64,000 nt of DNA. Origin: CBDANZ01 sp965197865. Lineage in GTDB: Bacteria; Acidobacteriota; Vicinamibacteria; Vicinamibacterales; CAVVIG01. Below the pieces are notes generated by a model. That model did no database searches. It was not told where the DNA came from and saw nothing but the letters and a program-made list of their open reading frames with translations. Of the stretch, positions 57,630-64,000 are shown piece by piece. The position numbers and the translations under genes were made by a program. The stretch spans positions 186,001 through 250,000 of the forward strand of contig CBDANZ010000005.1 in the NCBI GenBank assembly GCA_965197865.1, given 5' to 3'. Within the stretch, counting starts at the first letter, position 1; every line of letters begins with the position of its first letter.

Positions 57630-59472
57630 ATTCTACCGTGACGCTCTTGGCCAGATTCCTCGGCTGGTCGACGTCGCAACCTCGGCGAACGGCAATGTGG
57701 TACGCCAGAAGCTGCAGCGGCACCACCATAACGATGGGGGTCAGCAGGTCCGGCGTTTTCGGAAGCTCGATGATGAAGTCGCGCTCGCTGTCGAGAATCG
57801 CGCCGAGCTGGTCGTCGCCGCGTGTCGTCAGTGCCACGATTGATCCGCCGCGCGCCTTCACTTCCTGTATGTTGCCGATCATCTTCTCGAACACGTGATC
57901 GCGCGGGGCGATGACGACCACCGGCATTCGCTCGTCGATGAGCGCGATGGGACCGTGCTTCATTTCACCGGCCGGATAGCCTTCGGCATGAATGTAGGAG
58001 ATCTCCTTCAGCTTCAGCGCGCCTTCGAGCGCAATTGGATAGTTGATCCCACGGCCGAGATATAGGAAATCGGTGCCCGCGTGGAAGCGCGCGGCGACCT
58101 GGTCGATTTCTGGCGCAACCTTCAAAGCCTGCTCGAGGAAGAGCGGCACCTGCAGAAGGGCGTCGACGTGGGGTCTTGAGGCTTCCGGCGACAGCACTCC
58201 TCGCACCTGGCCGAGCCACAGGCCGACGAGATACAGCGCCAGGAGCTGCGAGGTAAAAGTCTTGGTTGAAGCCACGCCAATTTCGGACCCGGCGTGCGTG
58301 CAAACCGTCCCGTCGGTTTGGCGCGTGGCCATGCTGCCGACGACATTACAGACGGCAATGCTTCGGGCGCCGGCGCGTTTCGCCTCGCGCAACGCCGCGA
58401 GCGTGTCGGCCGTTTCACCCGACTGGGTGACGATGATTGCAAGCGTGTTGGGGGTGACGATCGGATGACGGTACCGATACTCGGACCCGTAGTCGACCTC
58501 GACCGGTACGCGGGCCAGCTGCTCGAGCAGAAACTTGCCGATCAGCCCCGCGTGCCACGACGTGCCGCAAGCAAGAATCGTCACACGCTCCACGTCCGCG
58601 AGTTCGCCTCCGGTGATCTTCATTTCTTCGAGGAAGACCCGGCCGGTTTCCTGCGAGACGCGGCCGACAATCGTCTCGCGAGCGGCCGTCGGCTGCTCGA
58701 AGATCTCCTTCAGCATGAAGTGCTTGTAGCCGGCCTTCTCGGCCATGACCGGATCCCAGAGCACGCGCTGCGTCGCCTTGGAGACTGGCCGGACGAAGAA
58801 GTCCGTGAAGGTGACGCCAGTGCGCGTGATCACGGCCATCTCTTCGTCGTCGAGGAACACGACGTCGTGCGTGTGGCTCAGGATCGCCAGCAGGTCGGAT
58901 GCCACGAAGAACTCGCTGTCGCCGAGGCCGACGACAATCGGCGGCCCGTTTCTCACCGCGACGATCTTTTCGGGATCGTCGGCCGACATGAGAACCAGGG
59001 CGAAGAGGCCGCGGATCTTGATGAGCGCGCGGCTGATAGCGTTCTCCAGGCCGTCGTCCTTCATTTCGCGCTCGACCAGATGCGCGACGATCTCGGTGTC
59101 GGTTTCCGTGACGAGCCTGTGGCCCTCGCGCAGGAGCTCCCGCTTCAGGTCGAGGTAGTTCTCGATGATGCCGTTGTGCACAACGACAATCTTGCCAGTG
59201 CAGTCGCGGTGGGGATGCGCGTTTTCCTCGGTTGGCCGTCCGTGCGTCGCCCAGCGCGTGTGGCCGACGCCGTAGTGGCCTGCGATCGGGTCCGATCCGA
59301 TCACCCGCTCGAGGTTCGACAGCTTGCCGGCGCTGCGCCGCAAATTGATCGATCCGCCTCGAACGATGGCGACGCCGGCCGAATCGTAGCCGCGGTACTC
59401 GAGCCTTCGCAGCCCGTCGATCAGCACTGGCACGACGTCTTTGGGTCCGATGTATCCGATGATCCCGCACAT
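57628..59472 (-). CDS. glmS: Glutamine-fructose-6-phosphate aminotransferase GlmS
   Basis: The mature start must be the ATG at 59472, since MCGIIGY puts the catalytic Cys directly after Met (Cys1 of the Ntn amidotransferase). 614 residues: glutaminase domain (LRRLEYRGYDSAGVAI, GHTRWATHGRPTEENAHPH) and two SIS domains (ILACGTSWHAGLIGKFLLEQ, VTQSGETADTLAAL, GVASTKTFTSQLLALYL, EISYIHAEGYPAGEMKHGP, IALEGALKLKE). It makes glucosamine 6-phosphate for UDP-GlcNAc. Next to glmU, the last enzyme of the same pathway. No glmS ribozyme is seen in the 13-bp gap upstream. Confidence 0.97.
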   Translation of the reverse strand: MCGIIGYIGPKDVVPVLIDGLRRLEYRGYDSAGVAIVRGGSINLRRSAGKLSNLERVIGSDPIAGHYGVGHTRWATHGRPTEENAHPHRDCTGKIVVVHNGIIENYLDLKRELLREGHRLVTETDTEIVAHLVEREMKDDGLENAISRALIKIRGLFALVLMSADDPEKIVAVRNGPPIVVGLGDSEFFVASDLLAILSHTHDVVFLDDEEMAVITRTGVTFTDFFVRPVSKATQRVLWDPVMAEKAGYKHFMLKEIFEQPTAARETIVGRVSQETGRVFLEEMKITGGELADVERVTILACGTSWHAGLIGKFLLEQLARVPVEVDYGSEYRYRHPIVTPNTLAIIVTQSGETADTLAALREAKRAGARSIAVCNVVGSMATRQTDGTVCTHAGSEIGVASTKTFTSQLLALYLVGLWLGQVRGVLSPEASRPHVDALLQVPLFLEQALKVAPEIDQVAARFHAGTDFLYLGRGINYPIALEGALKLKEISYIHAEGYPAGEMKHGPIALIDERMPVVVIAPRDHVFEKMIGNIQEVKARGGSIVALTTRGDDQLGAILDSERDFIIELPKTPDLLTPIVMVVPLQLLAYHIAVRRGCDVDQPRNLAKSVTVE

Positions 59473-59485
59473 AAGCGCCCGATTT

Positions 59486-60868
59486 CTAATCGTGCTCCCT
59501 TCTTTTCTTATCGACCCATCCCTTGATGTTCCGTTGCTTACCCGCGCTGACCGCGAGCGCACCCGCCGGGACGTTCTTGCGGATGGTTGTGCCGGACCCT
59601 ACGTACGCGCCCTCGCCGACCGTGACCGGCGCGATGAGTTGCGTGTCGCTGCCGATGAAGGCCCCGTCCTGGATCGTCGTGGTGTGCTTCTTCGTGCCGT
59701 CGTAGTTGCACGTGATCGTGCCCGCGCCCACATTTACGTTGGTGCCGATGACCGCGTCTCCCAAGTAGGTCAGGTGTATGGCCTTGGAACCGGGGCCCAG
59801 AATCGTCTTCTTCATCTCGACGAAGTTGCCGACCTTCGCGCGCTCGCCGACGGAGGTCTCGTTGCGCAGATGCGCGAACGGACCGACGCTCGCATCGCTT
59901 TCCACCGTGACGTTCGTCATTACGCAGTAATTGTGCACGGTGACGCGGTCGCCAATCCGCGAGTCGACGATCCGTGCGCCGCTGTGAATCTCGCAGGCGG
60001 TGCCGATGATCGTGCACCCTTCGAGCGAGACGCCAGGATGAATCACCGTGTCGGTGCCCACCTGTACGTCGCGATCGATGTAGGTGGTGGCCGGATCCTC
60101 AATCGTCACGCCGGCTGCCATCAGGTCTGAGTTCTTTAGTTGTCTCACAATACAACTCACTGCCGCGAGCTCGGCGCGGCTGTTGATGCCGAGAATCTCG
60201 TTCGGGTCGGCGACAGAGCATGTTTCCACGACGAGACCGCGGCGATGGTAGAGAGCCACCAGATCCGGCAGGTAGTACTCGTGCTGCGCGTTGTCGGGGG
60301 CGACGGCGGCCACGGCCTCAAACAGCCCTTCCAACGCGAACGCGTAGATCCCAGAATTGATTTCACGAATCACCCACTCGGCCGAGCTGGCATCCTGTTC
60401 CTCGACAATCCGTGCAATCTTCTGGCCGGAGCGGACAATTCGGCCGTACCCCTCCGGCTGCTCCACAACGGCGGTCACCACCGTGAGCGCCGCGCCGGTC
60501 CGCTGGTGCCTGCCCCGAAGGTTCTCGAGCGTAGCGGCCGTCAGCAGAGGCACATCGCCCGAAAGCAGGACGAGGGTGCCGGAGGCCTTTCCCAGGGCGG
60601 GTTGGGCGGTCAAGAGCGCATGCGCGGTTCCCAGTTGTGGCTCCTGTACCACAAAAGTGAGGCGTTGTGGGCTAGACAGCGCGGCCTTCACGCGTTCGGC
60701 CTCGTGCCCGACGACAACAACGGTCGTGCGCGGCGCGAGGGCCGCGGCCGCGCGCAGGACGTACTCGATCATTGGTGCGCCGGCCACCCGGTGCAGCACT
60801 TTCGGGAGGGCCGACTTCATCCGGGTGCCCTTACCGGCAGCAAGGGCAATGACATGGAAGTCTGGCAT
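59486..60868 (-). CDS. glmU: Bifunctional UDP-N-acetylglucosamine pyrophosphorylase / GlcN-1-P acetyltransferase GlmU
   Basis: Starting at the ATG 60868, 460 residues: the pyrophosphorylase domain opens FHVIALAAGKGTRMKSALPK (LxxGxGTRMxS...PK motif) and includes EPQLGTAHALL and LLSGDVPLL; the C-terminal left-handed beta-helix has the hexapeptide text (VGTDTVIHPGVSLEGCTIIG, VTVESDASVGPFAHLRNETS, NVGAGTITCNYDGTKKHTT). Forms a unit with glmS. A longer N-terminal reading into the upstream region is repeat sequence and not part of the protein. Confidence 0.96.
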   Translation of the reverse strand: MPDFHVIALAAGKGTRMKSALPKVLHRVAGAPMIEYVLRAAAALAPRTTVVVVGHEAERVKAALSSPQRLTFVVQEPQLGTAHALLTAQPALGKASGTLVLLSGDVPLLTAATLENLRGRHQRTGAALTVVTAVVEQPEGYGRIVRSGQKIARIVEEQDASSAEWVIREINSGIYAFALEGLFEAVAAVAPDNAQHEYYLPDLVALYHRRGLVVETCSVADPNEILGINSRAELAAVSCIVRQLKNSDLMAAGVTIEDPATTYIDRDVQVGTDTVIHPGVSLEGCTIIGTACEIHSGARIVDSRIGDRVTVHNYCVMTNVTVESDASVGPFAHLRNETSVGERAKVGNFVEMKKTILGPGSKAIHLTYLGDAVIGTNVNVGAGTITCNYDGTKKHTTTIQDGAFIGSDTQLIAPVTVGEGAYVGSGTTIRKNVPAGALAVSAGKQRNIKGWVDKKRREHD

Positions 60869-60869
60869 C

Positions 60870-60984
60870 TTCGCTTGATTGTCCCTCGTCCTTGGTCCCT
60901 CGTGCTTAGTCCGTTCCTGGCCCCGATGGACCAAGGACCAGGGCCCAAGAACCACCGCCCAGGGCCCAAGAACCAACGACCAAA
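60870..60984. repeat. GGTCCTTGG/GGGCCC-type repeats upstream of glmU
   Basis: Words such as CCTTGGTCCCTCGTGCTTAG, GGACCAAGGACCAGGGCCCA and CCGCCCAGGGCCCAAGAACC follow each other in the gap between the TPR gene and glmU. They can fold into hairpins. A related word family (GCACCCAGCGCGCAGCACCT) lies in the gyrB-gyrA gap. Confidence 0.5.
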
Positions 60985-61674
60985 TTATCGCGCCGACTTG
61001 GTCCGTGTGGGACGGCGGTGATCGAAGCCTTGCGGTGGCGCGGAAGCAGCTTCGAGGGCGGCGCGGAACGACTCGTCTTGTCGCAACGGCTCGAGATCCG
61101 GGTCGCGTCGGGCGAGAGTCCGGGTCTCGGGATTGAGCGCGACGGCGCGCTCCAGGTGCGCAATCGCTTCGGTGTGCTCACCTCGCTGTGTATGCGCAAC
61201 AGCGAGCATATACAGCGCATGGTCGTTGTCCGGATCTTCGTCTCGAACCAGTCGGAGGTGCGCGAGGGCCTCGTCGTACTTGCCACCGTTGATGGCCAGG
61301 GTCGATGCGTAAAGGCGCTCCTCGATGGTCTGCGGGGTCGCCTCGTGCGGCGCCACGTGACGCTGGCAGATGTTGAGGTACAGCCGTACCCGTTCGTGTA
61401 GCTCCTTCTCCTCGGGATACTGCTTGAGCACGGATCCGAACAGCGCCACGGCGGTCTGATAGTCGTGGCGCTGGAGTGCTTCGAGGCCACGCTCGTACAC
61501 GGCTACCGCCTCGACATAGGTCGAGCGCCTGGGCGTGCCGCTCGACCGCTGGAGCGGTAGCCCCGGCGGACGGGCTACGCGCCTCCTCGCCGGCGCAGGC
61601 TTGCCAGGGTGGGGGCGAGAGGCGGCCGGCGCCTTATGCCCTTTGGATTTCGGCTGAGGCCGGTCTTTGGCCAT
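60985..61674 (-). CDS. TPR-repeat protein
   Basis: The 229-residue protein has a basic, Pro/Ala-rich N-terminal 45 residues and then tetratricopeptide repeats: YVEAVAVYERGLEALQRHDY, ALFGSVLKQYPEEKELHERV, YASTLAINGGKYDEALAHLR, YMLAVAHTQRGEHTEAIAHL and ERAVALNPETRT. No signal peptide. TPRs mediate protein contacts; no partner can be named. It seems to have its own promoter region upstream (61675-61798) and is followed by glmU. Confidence 0.8.
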   Translation of the reverse strand: MAKDRPQPKSKGHKAPAASRPHPGKPAPARRRVARPPGLPLQRSSGTPRRSTYVEAVAVYERGLEALQRHDYQTAVALFGSVLKQYPEEKELHERVRLYLNICQRHVAPHEATPQTIEERLYASTLAINGGKYDEALAHLRLVRDEDPDNDHALYMLAVAHTQRGEHTEAIAHLERAVALNPETRTLARRDPDLEPLRQDESFRAALEAASAPPQGFDHRRPTRTKSAR

Positions 61675-61798
61675 CGGAGCCTCTGCGGGAGGGGCAGTCT
61701 CAGGCTTGTGACGCTAAGAGCGTACGATACCGTACCAGATGGATCGTTCGCGGTCAAGTGAGTGACCACCGGCCGGGCGAGCTCCGCACGACATTCTG
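61675..61798. other. Intergenic region between rsmI and the TPR gene
   Basis: No gene or clear terminator. The stretch TACGGTATCGTACGCTCTTA on the minus strand may hold the TPR gene's promoter, but no consensus pair is visible. Confidence 0.3.
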
Positions 61799-62650
61799 TT
61801 ATTCAACCAATTTTCTGGCGTGCTCGAGAGTCTTATACACCTCATTGGTTGTCATTCCACGCCTGCGGGCGATGAGGCCAACGGCTCGGCGACGGCCCGA
61901 AGCCGCACGTTTTGTCATTTCACCAAATTCGGCCAGGATCTCAGGCGCTCGGGCGGGTGCGCCGGGATATTGTTTGGCACGCGATCTATTTCTACCACTA
62001 CCGTGAGCTCTCCTCGTGGGAGGGCAGAAAGAAGCTCGAGGACGGCTGTAATTGGTCCTCTGATCAATTCTTCGTGGGCCTTTGTCAACTCACGCCCGAC
62101 GCAAACGTTGCAATCACCAACGACATGGCGCAGGTGCCGAAGAGTCGCGCGGATCCGATGAGGCGCCTCGAACAAGACGACAGTCCGACCGGCGGGTCTG
62201 ATGTGCTGAAACCACCTCGTGCGGTCTTTTGACCGAACAGGTGGGAACCCGAGATAATGTGAACGTGTCGGTCGGCAGGCCGGAGACAGCCAGGGCGGCG
62301 AGCACGGCACTTGGTCCGGGAACAGGCTCCAGGCGAATGTCGCTCTGGATGGCGGCGCGGATGAGCCGCCCGCCGGGATCGGAGAGCGTCAGCGTGCCGG
62401 CGTCTGACACGAGCGCGATATCTTGACCCTGGCGCAGGCTGCCTATCAGTTGTGGTGACTTATGGGCTTCGTTGTGCTCGCGAAGGCTTGTGGTGGGCGT
62501 CGGAATCGCGTGGCGGGCCAGCTGATGGGCCGTGCGACGAGTATCCTCGGCTGCGATGAGCGCAACGTCACGCAAGACGCGCAGCGCCCGGGCGGTGACG
62601 TCTTCGAGGTTCCCGATCGGCGTGGCGACCACGAACAGCGTGCCCGGCAT
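61799..62650 (-). pseudogene. rsmI: 16S rRNA (cytidine-2'-O)-methyltransferase RsmI, with two compensating frameshifts
   Basis: The gene starts at the ATG 62650 (MPGTLFVVATPIGNLEDVTA) and has ALIAAEDTRRTAHQLARH, VSDAGTLTLSDPGGRLIRAA and VPGPSAVLAALAVSGLPTD in the first frame. After DTFT the family text continues one frame over (YLGFPPVRSKDRTRWFQHIR, VVLFEAPHRIRATL, VGRELTKAHEELIRGP, LTVVVEIDRV), then in the third frame (AKQYPGAPARAPEILAEFGE, AVGLIARRRGMTTNEVYKTL, EHARKLVE) to the TAA 61799-61801. One extra T near 62265 and one missing G near 61980 explain both; the total of 852 bases is a multiple of three. All conserved motifs survive, so sequencing errors are quite possible. RsmI methylates C1402 of 16S rRNA. 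Confidence 0.8.
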
Positions 62651-62734
62651 GGAACGGCAGAGTTTATTGTACCATTGAGAGTATCGTGTCGCCTGGGCAT
62701 GGTACCGTCCAGCACTCTCATGACTGTGTGAGCC

Positions 62735-64000
62735 ATGCGTCTTTTCGAGCCTCTGCCGCATTTTGTCGACGACCTTCTCGGGTACCTCCACGAGACGCAC
62801 GCCACGTATGCAACGCTCGACGGCGTTCATACGTATGACGACCTGATCGAGGATCTCAGCCGATCGGCCATCGAGGGCCAGGCGCATGCGCTCGCCGGCT
62901 ACCTGCGACGGCTCAACGAAATCCCTGCAGAGAGGCTGACCGAGGTCGAAGGGCTCGAGCACCGCATGCTCGCCAGCCACGTCCGCGCCAGGATGTTTGA
63001 GCTCGAAGAGGTCCGCACGTGGGAGAAGAGCCCGCAGTACTACGCCGACATCATCGCGTCGAGCGTTGCCGGGCAGACGCTCTTCACGTATGCGCCGGCC
63101 CCCGAGCGCGCGCGCCGCGTGCTGTCCAAGCTACGGCAGACGTCGAGGCTTATTCAGGCGGCGCGCGATAATGTCAGGGATCCGCCAGGCATCTTCGTCA
63201 AGGTCGGCATCGAGACGTTTCGCGGCACGCTGAAGTTCATCGAGCAGGATCTGCCGCGCGCGTTCTCCAGGCTCGACGATCAGCACCTGCTCGGCGATCT
63301 GGCGGACGCGCAGGCGGAAGCGTCACAGGCCATTGGCGCTTACCTCGAGCACCTCGAGAACGAGGTCGCGCCACGGGCCCGTGCGTCGTTCCGCATCGGA
63401 CGGGAGAAGTTCGAGCAGAAAGTGAAGCTCGATGAAGGGCTCTCGCTGCCGATGGATCGGCTCCTCGCCATCGCTACGCGCGAGCTGAAGACGACGCAGG
63501 AGGCCTTTAGGAGCGCCGCCGGGCGCATGAACGGCGGCGACCCGCTCGAGACGTGGGCGCGGACCAAGGCCGAGCATCCGGCGCCGGGTGAGCTGGTGGC
63601 GGTCGGACGGCAGCAGCTCGACGAGCTGCGGACGTACCTGGAGCGTCAGTCGATCGTCACTCTGCCGGCAGGCGAACCGATTACGGTAGCGCCGACGCCC
63701 GATTTCTACCGCTGGTCGTTTGCGAGCATGTGGACGCCGGGCCCCCTCGAGAGCAAGCCGACCGGCGCGTACTACTATCTAACCGATGTCGATCCAAGGT
63801 GGCCGGCCGAGCGCCAGCAGGAACACCTGCGCGATTACAACTACCCGACGCTGTGGTCGATCTCCATCCACGAGGTGTATCCCGGTCACTTTCTCCACTA
63901 TCAGCACCTCCGGCGGGTAGAGTCGAAGGTGCGGAGGTCGATCATGTTCGCGCCTTCGTCGTTTGTCGAAGGCTGGGCGCACTACTGCGAGCAGATGATG
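62735..64000 (+). CDS. DUF885 family metallohydrolase (partial at the window end)
   Basis: The frame is open from the ATG at 62735 to the last base (422 codons) and continues outside. It has the DUF885 (PF05960) plan: helical N-terminal part (LPHFVDDLLGYLHETHATYA ... VEGLEHRMLASHVRARMFEL) and a gluzincin-like site HEVYPGHFLHYQ (H379, E380, H385) with a second ligand region FVEGWAHYCEQMM. Such proteins are membrane-associated or exported peptidase-like enzymes; this one shows no signal peptide. Substrate unknown. Divergent from rsmI; the 84-bp gap has inverted repeats GTACCAT/ATGGTAC and TGAGAGT/ACTCTCA. Confidence 0.85.
   Translation, partial: MRLFEPLPHFVDDLLGYLHETHATYATLDGVHTYDDLIEDLSRSAIEGQAHALAGYLRRLNEIPAERLTEVEGLEHRMLASHVRARMFELEEVRTWEKSPQYYADIIASSVAGQTLFTYAPAPERARRVLSKLRQTSRLIQAARDNVRDPPGIFVKVGIETFRGTLKFIEQDLPRAFSRLDDQHLLGDLADAQAEASQAIGAYLEHLENEVAPRARASFRIGREKFEQKVKLDEGLSLPMDRLLAIATRELKTTQEAFRSAAGRMNGGDPLETWARTKAEHPAPGELVAVGRQQLDELRTYLERQSIVTLPAGEPITVAPTPDFYRWSFASMWTPGPLESKPTGAYYYLTDVDPRWPAERQQEHLRDYNYPTLWSISIHEVYPGHFLHYQHLRRVESKVRRSIMFAPSSFVEGWAHYCEQMM

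Noticed and set aside
59473..59562. Longer GlmS start
   Set aside because: GlmS needs Cys as the first residue after Met; only the start at 59472 gives MCGIIGY.
60869..60976. Longer GlmU start with GPWAVVLGPWSL text
   Set aside because: This text is translated intergenic repeat; the enzyme's conserved start is at 60868.
1..64000. tRNA or rRNA genes
   Set aside because: No stretch with a convincing T-arm GGTTCGAATCC pattern in a cloverleaf setting, nor conserved rRNA text, was recognised by eye; a covariance search would settle it.

Overview
The window is a 64 kb piece of a GC-rich bacterial chromosome spanning the replication-origin region. Core gene order (rpmH-rnpA-yidD-yidC-jag-mnmE-mnmG-rsmG-parA-parB on one strand, dnaA-dnaN-gyrB-gyrA on the other), a YidC/Jag pair, an UpxY-type NusG paralogue, a PCYCGC-motif protein, an M1 peptidase with a modified GAMEN region and an abundant family of short REP-like palindromes together suggest an Acidobacteriota genome, probably Vicinamibacteria-like. 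That assignment is inferred from gene style, not from a marker-gene search. No tRNA, rRNA or CRISPR array was seen.

Layout. 0-7.3 kb: end of an aminotransferase, an AI-2E-type permease translationally coupled to a (frameshifted) glycine C-acetyltransferase/BioF-type enzyme, a large M1 metallopeptidase, a membrane-anchored GAF protein and a broken PDZ protein. 7.4-9.0 kb: a 158-bp MITE whose left terminal repeat was hit by an IS110/IS1111-type element. 9.2-15.8 kb: a FabZ-like hot-dog protein, a decayed EamA transporter, a PCYCGC protein, then a signalling block (hybrid histidine kinase, FliA-type sigma factor, a stand-alone DHp-like protein coupled to an excisionase-type HTH, and an NtrC-type response regulator). 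15.9-21.0 kb: a zone of decay with Uma2, HAD, lipoprotein and beta-barrel remnants, a complete IS630 copy with TA duplications and the second, intact MITE; only two small intact genes sit at its left side.

21.1-46.1 kb: a long, nearly unbroken minus-strand series reading away from the origin: rpmH-rnpA-yidD-yidC-jag-mnmE-mnmG-rsmG, parS, parA-parB, selD (read as a selenoprotein with an in-frame UGA), the F1 part of ATP synthase (atpHAGDC, no F0 genes), wzm-wzt-rfaE2 for polysaccharide export, a RAYT transposase remnant, mfd, surA-upxY and dusB. 46.1-54.3 kb: candidate oriC with DnaA boxes on both sides of dnaA, then dnaA-dnaN-gyrB-gyrA. 54.3-62.7 kb: minus-strand lepB, pcrA, glmS, glmU, a TPR protein and rsmI. 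62.7 kb to the end: a DUF885 metallohydrolase running off the window.

A theme is the GTAGCGCAGG-type palindromic repeat, present in more than 20 copies. Many lie between genes, but several sit in frame inside mfd, gyrA, dusB, the NtrC-type regulator and a small conserved gene, where they encode variants of the peptide VAQxFRPA. A remnant of a REP-associated tyrosine transposase lies directly between copies. Several genes carry single-base frameshifts (kbl, rsmI, the gene at 54.3 kb), so some apparent breaks could be assembly errors; others (a 16-bp tandem duplication, nonsense codons, large deletions) look like real decay.
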